Counted from the stretch's first letter, positions 7,664 to 16,123 are shown. The stretch is 27,916 bases of DNA from Myxococcales bacterium UBA5297 (GCA_002408385.1 DHSB01000069.1:62501-90416); one strand, 5' to 3'. The notes: a model not told the origin generated them from the sequence alone. Made by a program: numbers and translations.

Positions 7664-10600
7664 GTGCAAGTCGTGGCTCGCTTCAAGAAACTCTTCTTCG
7701 ATCCTGCGGATTACGAGCTCGTCGATCTGCTCAATCGCCAACCGGCCGGCGGCCTTCGCTCCGATCAAGTCGAGCACCTGTTCGACCCCTACCTCCACCC
7801 GCGCGGCATCAAGGAGCTCGCCGCGCCCATCCACAAGCGCATCGCCTACGCGGTGATCCAGTTGCTGGCCACCCTCGAGGCCGGCCACGCCGAGGAGCGC
7901 GTCGCCGCGCTGCGCTCGCTGCGCGAAGAGGTCTTCAACGGCAGCAGCTCGGCGTTGCGCCTCAACACCGCCCGCGTGCTGCTGGCGATCATGAAGGAGC
8001 TCGTCAAGGATCGCGGCAACAAGGAGCGCCAGCTTCGGCGCGCTCACGACTTCTTCGCCGCGCTCTCCGGCCGCCCGAGCGTGGTGCGCGGCGAGCTGAA
8101 GAAGTACCACCTGCTCGAGATGCCCGAGGCGTGGAACCAGGTCTCCTTCGACCACCACGTCCACGACGCCAACTCCAAGGGCCGCAAGTCGCCCACCCAC
8201 CTCATCCTCGACGCGTGGATCAAGGGCATCCGCGACCTGAACGTCATCTATTACAACTTCATCCGCACCGAGGCGGCCGCCGAGCTCACCGAGGCAGCCG
8301 AGAGCCTCGGTGTCAAGCTGCGCATCGGCATCGAGCTCGCCGCGCGCTTTCGCGGCAAGTACGTCCAGCTCATCTGGACGCCCCGCGGCTTCCAAGGGCG
8401 CGAGGACTTCCTCGAGTTCCTTGAGTCCGAGGGTGTCAAGGAGTTCTTCGCCGCGGGCGGGGAGGTCGCGGCCTGGCGCAAGCGCCAGGTGCTCGGGTTG
8501 CTCTCGAGCTTCAACGCCCACCACCGCGAAGCCCTGAACGAGAAGTACGACCTGCGCCTCGAGCCCCTCGACCCGGACCAGTTCCTCGCTTTTGTCGGCG
8601 TCGGCCAGGCCTCGGCCGCCCACCTCGCCGAGTACATCCACGGGCTGCTGTTGCCGCAGCTCAACGCGCGCGTCGACGGGCTGCAGGAGCGGTTCGCCGC
8701 GGCCTCGGCCGAGGAGAAGGCGCGCATCGAACAAGAGTTCGGACAGCTCAACGAGCTTGTCCCCGAGCGGGTCTTCGAGGGCTACCTGCGCAGCGAGCTC
8801 AACCCGGAGGTCCCGAGCCTGCGCGTGCCGAGCGAGGACTCGGAGACGCCCGCGCTGCTCAGGCTCAACCCGCAAGAGCTCGTCGAGAAGCTCAACGCGC
8901 TGCACACCGGCTACCGGCTTACGCTCAACCCGACCGGCCTGCTGCCCGCCGATGTCCTCGAGCTCGTCTACGACCTCGAGGGCGCGATCACCCACGTCGA
9001 GATCTTCAACCTCAAAGACCGCCGCCAGGGCCTCGAGAGCTTTCCGCCGCAGCTCGTGGCCCTGCGCCGCAGCCTCAACAGCGGCAACCCGACGGCGGTC
9101 AAGCAGGCGGTGCGCACCATCATCCAGGACGCCGAGCGGAACGCCGGGCCCGAGGATGCCGAGCGGCTGGCCAAGCTGCGCGGCATCCTGCGCGACATCC
9201 CGCGCTTCCTCGGCTTCTACCGCTCGACCTTCCTGCGCAGCCGCATCGGCAGCGACTCGATAGGGCGCGCCGGCTCGCTCTACGGCATGGGCCTGGTGGT
9301 GCGCGAGACGCTGCCGTGGGCGGCGCAGCGGGACATCGCCCGCAACGGCACGACCCGCGCGACCATCCCGGTGCGCGTCGAGGCGCGGCCAGCCACCACC
9401 TGGGAGCCGCGCTCGAGCCTGACGCCGGCCATCGACGCGATGTACGCGCGCCTGCGGGCGCTGCCGCTGCCGCGCATCTTCGGCTTTCGGCCCGCGGAGA
9501 GCTACACGGTCGACGAGACCGCGACGCGCATCGAGCCGTCGGGCAACGTCGTCACCCTCGGCGGCATCGACGCGCACCCGTCAAACCGCTTCTCACTCGA
9601 GCGCGGGAGCGAGGCGCCCGCGCGGCGCCTGTCGTGGCGCGAGCTGAACACCAACTGGAAGAACGGCCTGAAGGTGCTGGTGGGCTTCTTGCCCGCGTTC
9701 CTCACCTTCTTCTTCACCAAGGACTGGTGGCTGCTCGCGTGGCTGGGCGCGCCCATCTGGTTTGCCATCACCGGGCTGCGCAACGTCCTGCAGGCCGTGG
9801 TGGCCGGCGGCGGCCTGATGTTCCGCTCGCCACTCATCAAGTGGAACAACCTGGTGAGCTGGGAGCGGGTGACCGACTCGCTGCTCTACACCGGGTTTTC
9901 GGTGCCGCTGCTCGACTGGCTGGTCAAGAGCGTCGTGCTCGACCGGGGCCTGGGGGTCACCACCGCCACCTCGCCGGTGCTGCTCTACTCGGCGATGGCC
10001 GTCGCCAACGGCGTCTACCTGGCGACCCACAACAGCTTCCGCGGTCTTCCGCGGGCCGCCGCGGTGGGCAACCTGTTTCGCTCGGTGCTCTCCATCCCCA
10101 TCGCCGTCGGGCTCAACGCCGTCATCCTCGCGTTGCTGCAGGCTTCGGGTTGGCAGGAGGCCGCCGCGCTGGCGATGCTCCAGAAGTGGGCGGCGATCAT
10201 CGGCAAGGTCTCCTCGGACCTGATGGCGGGCATCATCGAGGGCTCGGCCGACCGCAACCTCAACTTGCGGCTGCGCCGCGACGACTACCGCACCAAGCTC
10301 GCCCAGGTGCTCGACATCCACGGGCGGCTCGAGCTGCTCTTCCCCGAGAGCGAGGTGCTCGAGGTGCTCGGCTCGCGCGCCCCGCTGGCCGAGGACCCGA
10401 ACAGCGAAGCGCATCGGCTCCAGCGCCGGCTCATCCTCAACGCGCTCGACCTCATGTACTTCTGGATGTACCAGCCGCGCGCGCGCTACGCCGCCAAGCA
10501 GACCCTCGCGGCCTGCTCGCCCGACGAGCAGAAGATCCTCCTAGGGACGCAGCAGATCCTCGATCGCGAGCGGCAGATCACGCAGATGTTCCTCGACCAT

Positions 10601-10765
10601 CTCGTGGGCAAGAAGTTCGCCCATCCGCTCGCTTTCTACCTCGACAAGTGGTCGACCTATCTGGTCGAGGTGGAGGCGCTGGCGAGCGCGGTAAGAGCCG
10701 CCACCGAGCGCAAGCAGGGCGGCAGGCAGCAGCCGGCCGAGCCCGCGGTGCCGAAGGCCGCGTAG
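7664..10765 (+). CDS. Large membrane protein with PHP-like N-terminal motif, function unknown
   Basis: A 1033-residue protein. Residues 1-150 are helical. DHHVHD (163-168) followed by GIRDLNVIYYNF, EAAESLGVKLRIGIE (Glu224) and KYVQLIW has the order of a PHP-type metal-dependent hydrolase barrel, with an altered first motif. The middle (about 240-640) is soluble and helical. Residues 665-850 contain about four hydrophobic segments (around FLPAFLTFFF, WWLLAWLGAPIWFAI, SPVLLYSAMAVANGVYL and SIPIAVGLNAVILALL). The last 180 residues are soluble and charged. GTG 7664 opens the frame, with GTG 7673 as an alternative; the ribosome site is weak. It precedes two ArsA-type ATPases and two ketoacyl synthase-like genes on the same strand, with a 297-bp gap. 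PHP assignment is inference from motif order; I cannot name the family. Confidence 0.8.
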   Translation: MQVVARFKKLFFDPADYELVDLLNRQPAGGLRSDQVEHLFDPYLHPRGIKELAAPIHKRIAYAVIQLLATLEAGHAEERVAALRSLREEVFNGSSSALRLNTARVLLAIMKELVKDRGNKERQLRRAHDFFAALSGRPSVVRGELKKYHLLEMPEAWNQVSFDHHVHDANSKGRKSPTHLILDAWIKGIRDLNVIYYNFIRTEAAAELTEAAESLGVKLRIGIELAARFRGKYVQLIWTPRGFQGREDFLEFLESEGVKEFFAAGGEVAAWRKRQVLGLLSSFNAHHREALNEKYDLRLEPLDPDQFLAFVGVGQASAAHLAEYIHGLLLPQLNARVDGLQERFAAASAEEKARIEQEFGQLNELVPERVFEGYLRSELNPEVPSLRVPSEDSETPALLRLNPQELVEKLNALHTGYRLTLNPTGLLPADVLELVYDLEGAITHVEIFNLKDRRQGLESFPPQLVALRRSLNSGNPTAVKQAVRTIIQDAERNAGPEDAERLAKLRGILRDIPRFLGFYRSTFLRSRIGSDSIGRAGSLYGMGLVVRETLPWAAQRDIARNGTTRATIPVRVEARPATTWEPRSSLTPAIDAMYARLRALPLPRIFGFRPAESYTVDETATRIEPSGNVVTLGGIDAHPSNRFSLERGSEAPARRLSWRELNTNWKNGLKVLVGFLPAFLTFFFTKDWWLLAWLGAPIWFAITGLRNVLQAVVAGGGLMFRSPLIKWNNLVSWERVTDSLLYTGFSVPLLDWLVKSVVLDRGLGVTTATSPVLLYSAMAVANGVYLATHNSFRGLPRAAAVGNLFRSVLSIPIAVGLNAVILALLQASGWQEAAALAMLQKWAAIIGKVSSDLMAGIIEGSADRNLNLRLRRDDYRTKLAQVLDIHGRLELLFPESEVLEVLGSRAPLAEDPNSEAHRLQRRLILNALDLMYFWMYQPRARYAAKQTLAACSPDEQKILLGTQQILDRERQITQMFLDHLVGKKFAHPLAFYLDKWSTYLVEVEALASAVRAATERKQGGRQQPAEPAVPKAA

Positions 10766-10770
10766 CGTGG

Positions 10771-10789
10771 GAGTTTTGAGTTGGGAGTG
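10771..10789 (+). repeat. 19-bp dispersed repeat, copy 1
   Basis: GAGTTTTGAGTTGGGAGTG begins five bases after the stop of the PHP-like gene. It is identical to a copy at 15233-15251. Its internal structure is a degenerate seven-base repeat (GAGTTTT, GAGTTGG, GAGTG). Confidence 0.7.
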
Positions 10790-11062
10790 ACCGCGGAGCG
10801 AATCCGGAGGGCCGGCCTTCGCCTTCGTGCCGCCGGGATCCTCGTTTCGCCCGCCTCTGCCCGATTCCTCGACGGGCGCACTGCTGCCCCTGCCAACCTG
10901 CGACCGATCGCTTGGGTTGCGGACGATGCCCAGGCTGTCGACTCTCGCCTCTCGACCAGACAAGGGTTGGCCCGGCGGCCTGGGACGTGGCAGATTGGGC
11001 CTCCCGTGGGGGCGAACCGTGGCCGCGCGGAAGGCGCTGTCTCGGAAGAAGGTTCTGTCTGC

Positions 11063-11968
11063 ATGTATGAGTCGTCGCTCTCGGTCTCTCCCATCGCTAC
11101 GTTGCTGAGGCAGCGCGACCTCGTTCTCGTCACTGGCAAGGGCGGCACCGGCAAGAGCACCCTCGTCGCGGCGCTCGCCCAGATGGCGGCGCGCTCGCGG
11201 GGACGAGCCCTCGCCGTCGAGTTCTCGGCCCACCCGCGCCTGCCGCAGATGCTCGACTCGGCCGGCAAGGTGCGCGCGGTGAACATCGATGCCGAGCAGG
11301 TCGTGGGCGCGGCGCTGGGCCGGTTGCTCGGCCTGCCCGCGGTCGCCGGAGCCGTGCTGAGCAACCGCGTCCTGCGGCTGTTCATCCGTACCTCGCCGGC
11401 CATCCGCGAGATGATCGCCCTCGACGAGCTGCGCCACCTCGTCGACCGCTGCTCGAAGGAGGGCTTCCCGGTCATCGCCGACCTGCCGGCCACCGGGCAC
11501 GCGCTCTCCTTCCTCGGCACCCCGCGCGCAGTCCACAACATGCTGCGGGTCGGCCCCCTCGCGCAGGTCGCCCGCAGGGTCGAGGAGTTGCTGCTCGATC
11601 CGGCGCGCAGCGAGCTGGTCGCCATCGCCCTTCCCGAAGAGCTGCCGATCAACGAGACCATCGAGCTGATGCGCCGGGCCGCCGAGATCGGCGTCGGCAG
11701 CGGGACCGTCGTCGTCAACCAGGTCCCCTCCAGCCCGATGAGCGCCATCGATCAGCCGTTGCTCGCCGCGCTGCAGTGCCAGGCGGGCGGCGCGCTGGCG
11801 CGTTTTGCCGGCTCGGCCTGGAGCGACTTCGAGGGCGCCGATCAGGCCCGGGCTCAGGTCGAACGGCTGCGCGCCGCGGTCGGCGCCCGGGTCATCGAGG
11901 TGCCGCGCTACTTCGTTCCCGACTCCCGCGCCTGCGTCGACACGCTGGCCCGGGCCCTCGCCCCATGA
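11063..11968 (+). CDS. ArsA/GET3-family ATPase, first of a pair
   Basis: A 301-residue member of the ArsA/Get3 branch of deviant Walker A ATPases. GKGGTGKST (25-33) includes the signature lysine Lys26. The switch II-like segment is ADLPATGHALSFL, close to the family DTAPTGHTLR pattern, and VVVNQVP is the guanine/adenine-binding loop equivalent. The usual DPA(H) motif after strand 2 is replaced by FSAHPRL. ATG 11063 is chosen because the family begins there and GGAAGAAGG lies upstream; the frame is open back to 10781 but the extra residues are unlike protein. The stop overlaps the next ATPase start (ATGA), so the pair is co-translated and probably forms a heterodimer. Family members handle oxyanions, tail-anchored proteins or unknown cargo; no arsenic gene is nearby, so arsenite export is unlikely. 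Confidence 0.87.
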   Translation: MYESSLSVSPIATLLRQRDLVLVTGKGGTGKSTLVAALAQMAARSRGRALAVEFSAHPRLPQMLDSAGKVRAVNIDAEQVVGAALGRLLGLPAVAGAVLSNRVLRLFIRTSPAIREMIALDELRHLVDRCSKEGFPVIADLPATGHALSFLGTPRAVHNMLRVGPLAQVARRVEELLLDPARSELVAIALPEELPINETIELMRRAAEIGVGSGTVVVNQVPSSPMSAIDQPLLAALQCQAGGALARFAGSAWSDFEGADQARAQVERLRAAVGARVIEVPRYFVPDSRACVDTLARALAP

Positions 11969-13161
11969 ATCAGGCTTCGCTCGCGCAGCTCATCGACCGC
12001 GCTCCGCTCGTCGTCTGCCTCGGGCCGGGCGGGGTCGGCAAGACCACGCTGTCGGCCATCATCGCCCTGCGCCAGGCGGCCTTCGGGCGCCGCGCCCTCG
12101 TCCTCACCATCGACCCGGCGCGCCGGCTGGCCGACGCGCTCAACGTCACCGGGCTCACCAACGACCCGGTCGAGGTCGGCTCCTTCCGCAAGCTGCACCC
12201 CGGCGGCTCGCTCAGCGCGCTGATGCTCGACCCGACGAGCACCTTCGATCACATGATCTCCCTGCTCGTCGCCGACCCCGACCGGCGGGCCGCGCTGTTC
12301 TCGAACCGCTTCTACCAGCACCTCTCGCGCAGCCTCTCGGGCACGCTCGAGTACATGGCCGTCGAGCGGCTCCACGAGCTGACCGCGACCGCGGGGTTCG
12401 AGCGCATCGTGCTCGACACCCCGCCGACGACCAACGCCCTCGATTTCCTCGAAGCCCCGGACCGGCTCGCCGACTTCTTCAGCGAGAAGATCACCCGCTG
12501 GTTCATGCCCTCGGCCGGCGAGCAGGCGCCAAGCTGGACGGCGCGCCTCTTCAGCCGCGCCGGCTCGACCGCCCTCGGATTGCTCACCCGGGTCGCGGGC
12601 GAGTCGTTCGTCGAGGACACCGTCGGCTTCTTCGCCGCCTTCGCCGACATCTTTGGCCACGTGCGCAGCCGCGGGGTCGCGGTCGGCAAGCTGCTGCGTG
12701 ATCCGAGCACCCTGTTTCTCATCGTCTGCTCGCCCGACTCAAACCGGCTCGCCGAGGCCATCGAGATAGACCGGCGGCTCGCGCAGGCCGGCTGCAAGGC
12801 AGGCGCCTTTGTCGTCAACCGGGTCGACGAGCCGTTCCTGCCCGAGCCCGCCGACTTCGAGCAAGCCGTCGAGCGCACCACCTTGTTGTCGGGCGCGGAG
12901 GGGGATTCCGAGCGCGTGCGTGCCTTCCTCGACCGGCTCGAGAAGACCCGCAAGGTGCACGAATCGGCGGCCGCGGCGCACGCGCGGGCCCTCGAGGAGC
13001 TGCGCCAGCACGCCCGATCGCGCCCAGTGTTTGCCGCGCCCCGGGTGCCCGGCGGGCAGAGCCCGCGGGCCGCGCTGCTTGCGCTCTACGTAGGGCTCTT
13101 CTCCGAAGAGGCGCCGCGTGTCGAGCAGGCCCGGGAGCGGCGCGAGGGCGATTCCCCGTAG
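11965..13161 (+). CDS. ArsA/GET3-family ATPase, second of a pair
   Basis: A 398-residue ATPase of the same family as its upstream neighbour, longer by about 100 residues. The P-loop is GPGGVGKTT (20-28): the signature lysine of the deviant Walker A is a proline (Pro21), while the catalytic P-loop Lys26 is kept. DPARRLADAL is the switch I DPA motif and LDTPPTTNALDFL is the switch II motif. A helical insertion (about residues 165-230, around FFSEKITRWFMPSAGEQ and FVEDTVGFFAAFADIFGH) takes the place where Get3 proteins bind hydrophobic cargo. The start overlaps the stop of the first ATPase by four bases. The two genes have complementary losses (DPA in the first, signature Lys in the second), suggesting an obligate asymmetric heterodimer. 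This is inference. Confidence 0.87.
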   Translation: MNQASLAQLIDRAPLVVCLGPGGVGKTTLSAIIALRQAAFGRRALVLTIDPARRLADALNVTGLTNDPVEVGSFRKLHPGGSLSALMLDPTSTFDHMISLLVADPDRRAALFSNRFYQHLSRSLSGTLEYMAVERLHELTATAGFERIVLDTPPTTNALDFLEAPDRLADFFSEKITRWFMPSAGEQAPSWTARLFSRAGSTALGLLTRVAGESFVEDTVGFFAAFADIFGHVRSRGVAVGKLLRDPSTLFLIVCSPDSNRLAEAIEIDRRLAQAGCKAGAFVVNRVDEPFLPEPADFEQAVERTTLLSGAEGDSERVRAFLDRLEKTRKVHESAAAAHARALEELRQHARSRPVFAAPRVPGGQSPRAALLALYVGLFSEEAPRVEQARERREGDSP

Positions 13162-13238
13162 TCGGCGCCGCGGCTTCGGCTACCTTGCAGCGCCTGCGAC
13201 GGGCCCGCTGCGCCCGCCTTGTCTCGAGACGAGTCACC

Positions 13239-14339
13239 GTGAACCTGACGCAACCCCCCCACGCCCCAGTCCGACCGGCGCCCGCCAAGGTGAAGATAGA
13301 GAGCCTCGGCGTCTATCTGCCGGACAAGGTGATGACGATGGAGGAGCTGCTCTCCTCCTGCCGTCGCCGTCCGCGCTGGGACCTCGAGCGCATCACTGGC
13401 ATCCGCGAGCGGCGCGTCGCCGAGGGCGAGTACGCCGCCGACCTCGCCGTTCAGGCCGCGCGGCGCGCCCTGGCGATGTCGCGCTACCGCGCCGAGGAGC
13501 TCGACGTCCTCGTCTGCACCAGCATCTCCAAGCACAACGCACCCGACCTGTTCGCCTTCGAGCCCTCGACCGCGGTCCTGGTGCGCAAGGCCCTCGGCGC
13601 GAAGAAGGCGCTGGTCTTTGATGTGGTCAACGCCTGCGCCGGGATGATCAACGGCATCTACGTCGTGCAGGGCCTCATCCGCGCCGGCCTGGCCCGCTGC
13701 GGCATGGTCGTCAGCGGCGAGCAGAACATGCCGCTGGCCGCCACCGCCGCCCGCCAGATGCGCCACGACTTCGACGGCCAGATCGCCGCGCTCACCCTGG
13801 GCGACTGCGGCGCGGCGCTGGTGCTCGACCGCTCTGAAGACGAGCGGATAGGCTTCCACCTGCTCGACCTGGTGACGGGCGCCAAGCACGACCACTACTG
13901 CTTCTCGAAGCCCTCGCCGCGGGGTCCGGGCGGGATGCTGGTGACCAAAGCGAGCGGCCTGCAGCGCAAGGGCAACGAGCACTTCCCCTTCTACTTCAAG
14001 CACGCGCTCGACCAGACCGGCTGGAGCCTCGACGACCTCGACCACATCATCCCGCACCAGGTCTCGGTGCGCGCGATGCAGAACAGCTTCAAGGCGGTCA
14101 AGCGCTTCTTGGGCACCGACGCGCCGGACATCGTGCGCTGCTGCGCCGACAAGTACGCCAACACCACGACGACGAGCCACTTCCTCGCTCTGCACGATCT
14201 CGCGCTGCACGGCGAGCTGCAGCCCGGGCACAACCTCCTGCTGGTGAGCGGGGCCTCGGGCATCGTCGTCTCGCACGCCACCTTGACGCTCGACGACCTT
14301 CCCGAGCGCTACCGCGCCCATCTCGCGGGAGGAGCCTGA
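13239..14339 (+). CDS. 3-oxoacyl-ACP synthase III-like enzyme with intact catalytic triad
   Basis: A 366-residue thiolase-fold protein of the FabH/KAS III group. It has Cys133 in VVNACAGM, His273 in IIPHQVS and Asn308 in YANTTTTSHF, the three catalytic residues in the family order, plus a C-terminal GASGIVVSHATL strand. It should condense an acyl-CoA or acyl-ACP starter with a malonyl or second acyl unit. IESLGVYLPDK at about residues 19-29 is the usual KAS III beginning, so the first 18 residues are an extension; GTG 13239 is chosen but the start is not sure. It follows the second ATPase by 77 bp and precedes a related gene by two bases. No acyl carrier protein, reductase or ligase is adjacent, so this is not ordinary fatty acid synthesis. 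OleA-like head-to-head condensation is an alternative. Confidence 0.83.
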   Translation: MNLTQPPHAPVRPAPAKVKIESLGVYLPDKVMTMEELLSSCRRRPRWDLERITGIRERRVAEGEYAADLAVQAARRALAMSRYRAEELDVLVCTSISKHNAPDLFAFEPSTAVLVRKALGAKKALVFDVVNACAGMINGIYVVQGLIRAGLARCGMVVSGEQNMPLAATAARQMRHDFDGQIAALTLGDCGAALVLDRSEDERIGFHLLDLVTGAKHDHYCFSKPSPRGPGGMLVTKASGLQRKGNEHFPFYFKHALDQTGWSLDDLDHIIPHQVSVRAMQNSFKAVKRFLGTDAPDIVRCCADKYANTTTTSHFLALHDLALHGELQPGHNLLLVSGASGIVVSHATLTLDDLPERYRAHLAGGA

Positions 14340-14341
14340 AG

Positions 14342-15223
14342 ATGCCCCGCTGTCGCATCGAGAGCCTGGGCGTGAGCCTGCCGCCGGGGCCGCTGTTTCG
14401 CCGCGGGTCGATCGCCCACGCGGTGCGCGCCGGGCGCGCCTGCCTCGAGAGCTCGCACTACAACCGCGAGGACGTGCGGGTGCTCGTCAACGCGGGCATC
14501 CACCGCGACGGCCACGTCTGCGAGCCGGCGATGGCCGCGTACATCCAGCGCCGGCTCGACATCAACGTCGAGTTCCAGGGCCGGCGCACGCTCGCCTTCG
14601 ACCTGCAGAACGGCGGCTGCGGCATGCTCAACGCCGCGCAGGTGCTGAGCGCCCTGCTCTTGTCGGGCGAGGCGCAGGTGGGGATGGCCGTCGCCAGCGA
14701 GGCCAACGGCGATCGCCGGCCGGCCCCCGCCTATTCCTATCCACCGAGCGGGGCCGCCGCGCTCATCGATCTCTCGCCGCGAGAGAGCATCGGCTTTGGC
14801 ACCTTCGCCTTTCACACGCACGACGAATTCTCGGAGCTCTACACCTCGGTGGTCAGCCTGAAGGTGGCGCGCGGGAGGATTGAGCTGCGCCGGGGCGCCG
14901 AGCTCGAAGAGGTCTACCTCTCGAAGGCGCGCGCGGTCGTCGACGAGGTGCTCGAGAAGGACGGGCTGCGCCGGGAGGAGGTGGCGCTGGTCGTGCCCGC
15001 GCAGATCTCCAAGGGCTTCCTGGCGAAGCTGCCCGAGGCGATCGGCTTTCCCAAGGAGCGCGTCGCGGACTACTCCGACACGCTCGCCGACACGCTGTCG
15101 ACCTCGACCTTCCTCGCGCTGCACGAGGCGATGAAGGGGACCGAGTGCGCGCCGGGCAAGACGGTGCTGCTGCTCGCCTTCGGGTCCGGGGTGACGATCG
15201 GGGCGGCGAGCTACCGGTGGTGA
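14342..15223 (+). CDS. KAS III-like protein with degenerate active site
   Basis: A 293-residue protein that starts CRIESLGVSLPPG and follows the same fold order as the gene before it, but is about 70 residues shorter. The nucleophile is kept (Cys93 in NGGCGMLNA). The catalytic His is replaced by Ala220 (VVPAQIS aligned with IIPHQVS) and the catalytic Asn by Asp250 (LADTLSTSTF aligned with YANTTTTSHF). It could still form an acyl-thioester but should not decarboxylate malonyl units, so an acyl-transferase or a structural partner of the first synthase is likely. This recalls the paired active/inactive subunits of type II polyketide systems, though that comparison is inference. ATG 14342 has GGGAGGAG eight bases upstream, inside the end of the previous gene, so the two are tightly coupled. 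Confidence 0.82.
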   Translation: MPRCRIESLGVSLPPGPLFRRGSIAHAVRAGRACLESSHYNREDVRVLVNAGIHRDGHVCEPAMAAYIQRRLDINVEFQGRRTLAFDLQNGGCGMLNAAQVLSALLLSGEAQVGMAVASEANGDRRPAPAYSYPPSGAAALIDLSPRESIGFGTFAFHTHDEFSELYTSVVSLKVARGRIELRRGAELEEVYLSKARAVVDEVLEKDGLRREEVALVVPAQISKGFLAKLPEAIGFPKERVADYSDTLADTLSTSTFLALHEAMKGTECAPGKTVLLLAFGSGVTIGAASYRW

Positions 15224-15232
15224 GGCAGTTGT

Positions 15233-15251
15233 GAGTTTTGAGTTGGGAGTG
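15233..15251 (+). repeat. 19-bp dispersed repeat, copy 2
   Basis: Identical 19 bases to 10771-10789, starting nine bases after the stop of the second KAS III-like gene and touching the hairpin at 15252. Confidence 0.7.
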
Positions 15252-15281
15252 GGTGAGGGCGCATCGCGGTACGCCCTCACC
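15252..15281. terminator. Hairpin between convergent genes, likely bidirectional terminator
   Basis: GGTGAGGGCG and CGCCCTCACC form a perfect 10-bp stem with a 10-base loop, placed between the stop of the KAS III-like gene (15223) and the stop of the convergent DUF2239 gene (15293). No T-run follows on either side, so termination is inferred from position and stem strength. Confidence 0.5.
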
Positions 15282-15292
15282 GAGCCTCGCTC

Positions 15293-15877
15293 TCAGGCCT
15301 CCGGCGCGCTCGGCTGGGCCTGCTTCTCCAGGTCGGCCACGCGCGTGGACGCGCGGACCGCGCCGTGATCGCCGGCGAAGAAGGCCCGCGAGACCTCTTC
15401 GAAGCCGGGAAAGTCTCCGGCCATCTCCCACATGACGCGGTGAGCCGCCTCCTTGGCCTTTCGCACGAGGTCTTCGCCCTGGCTGCGCTTCATCGCCTCC
15501 TCGACGAGCTTGCGAAGCGCCGCTGAAGCGCCGCTCGGCTGCTCGCCGAGCCAGCTCCAATGCCGCGGCAACAGCGAGACCTCTCGCGAGACGACTCCGA
15601 GCTTCGGTCGCCCCGGCCCAGCCCGCTTCTCGCCCGACGCGAGCTTCTCGCCGAGCACCGGGTGGTCGGAGAGCCGGGCGAGCACCTCGTCAGGCGTGCC
15701 GCGGAAGTCGATGTCGATTCGCATCCCGGTCTCGTCCTCGAAGAAGGCGATGCGCTCGCTCTCCCCCGCGTCGAGACGCTCCTTGGTCGTCCGGATGACC
15801 TGCTCCAGAGTTCCGGAGGCGATGAGGCGGTGTCCGGCAAATGCCGTGAATCCGCCGACTTGCTGCGCAATGGCCAT
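15293..15877 (-). CDS. DUF2239 family protein
   Basis: A 194-residue protein that fits DUF2239 over its length. It has FTAFAGHRLIASGTLEQV near the N-terminus (residues 10-27), a GMRIDIDFRGTPDEVLARL segment, then GRPKLGVVSREVSLLPRHW and WLGEQPSGASAALRKLVEEA, followed by a helical tail with MWEMAGDFPGFEEVSRAFFAGD. The family has no established function; the basic GRPKLG stretch and the helix after it could bind nucleic acid, but I see no classical motif. The start at 15877 has GAGAGGA upstream and a promoter-like sequence beyond that. The gene is convergent with the ketoacyl synthase operon and probably monocistronic. A much longer open frame upstream is a shadow. Confidence 0.85.
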   Translation of the reverse strand: MAIAQQVGGFTAFAGHRLIASGTLEQVIRTTKERLDAGESERIAFFEDETGMRIDIDFRGTPDEVLARLSDHPVLGEKLASGEKRAGPGRPKLGVVSREVSLLPRHWSWLGEQPSGASAALRKLVEEAMKRSQGEDLVRKAKEAAHRVMWEMAGDFPGFEEVSRAFFAGDHGAVRASTRVADLEKQAQPSAPEA

Positions 15878-15896
15878 GATTCGATTCCTCTCTCGG

Positions 15897-15924
15897 GTTT
15901 TACCGGGGTCAAATGCGCTGTCAA
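15897..15924 (-). promoter_or_regulatory. Candidate sigma-70-type promoter for the DUF2239 gene
   Basis: On the minus strand a perfect -35 TTGACA (15924-15919) is followed after 16 bases by TAAAAC (15902-15897). The predicted transcript start would lie close to the ribosome site, leaving only a very short leader, which lowers confidence. Confidence 0.35.
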
Positions 15925-16123
15925 TATCCACCGGGTAAACTCTCGAGCCCCCGAGGGCCGGTGGGGCTGCCCGGCAGCCAGGCGGAAGGGCGGGGGCGAG
16001 TCCGCTACCGCCAACAGGTCCGCGGGCCACCCTTGCCGAAGCCGGCGCGGGGCGAATCCTCGCGATCGCCGCGGGCCGACCCGGCTTGATCGGCCCGATG
16101 GGCGCAGTCCAGGTTTGGCCCCC

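Noticed and set aside
7631..10779. Long open frames opposite and overlapping the PHP-like gene
   Set aside because: Composition (Arg/Ala/Leu/Asp-rich without hydrophobic pattern) is that of shadow frames; the + strand frame has membrane segments and family-like motifs.
11063..13161. Arsenite efflux function for the ArsA-type ATPases
   Set aside because: No arsB, arsC, arsD or arsR gene is adjacent, and the metal-binding Cys pattern of ArsA was not seen; only the ATPase fold is supported.
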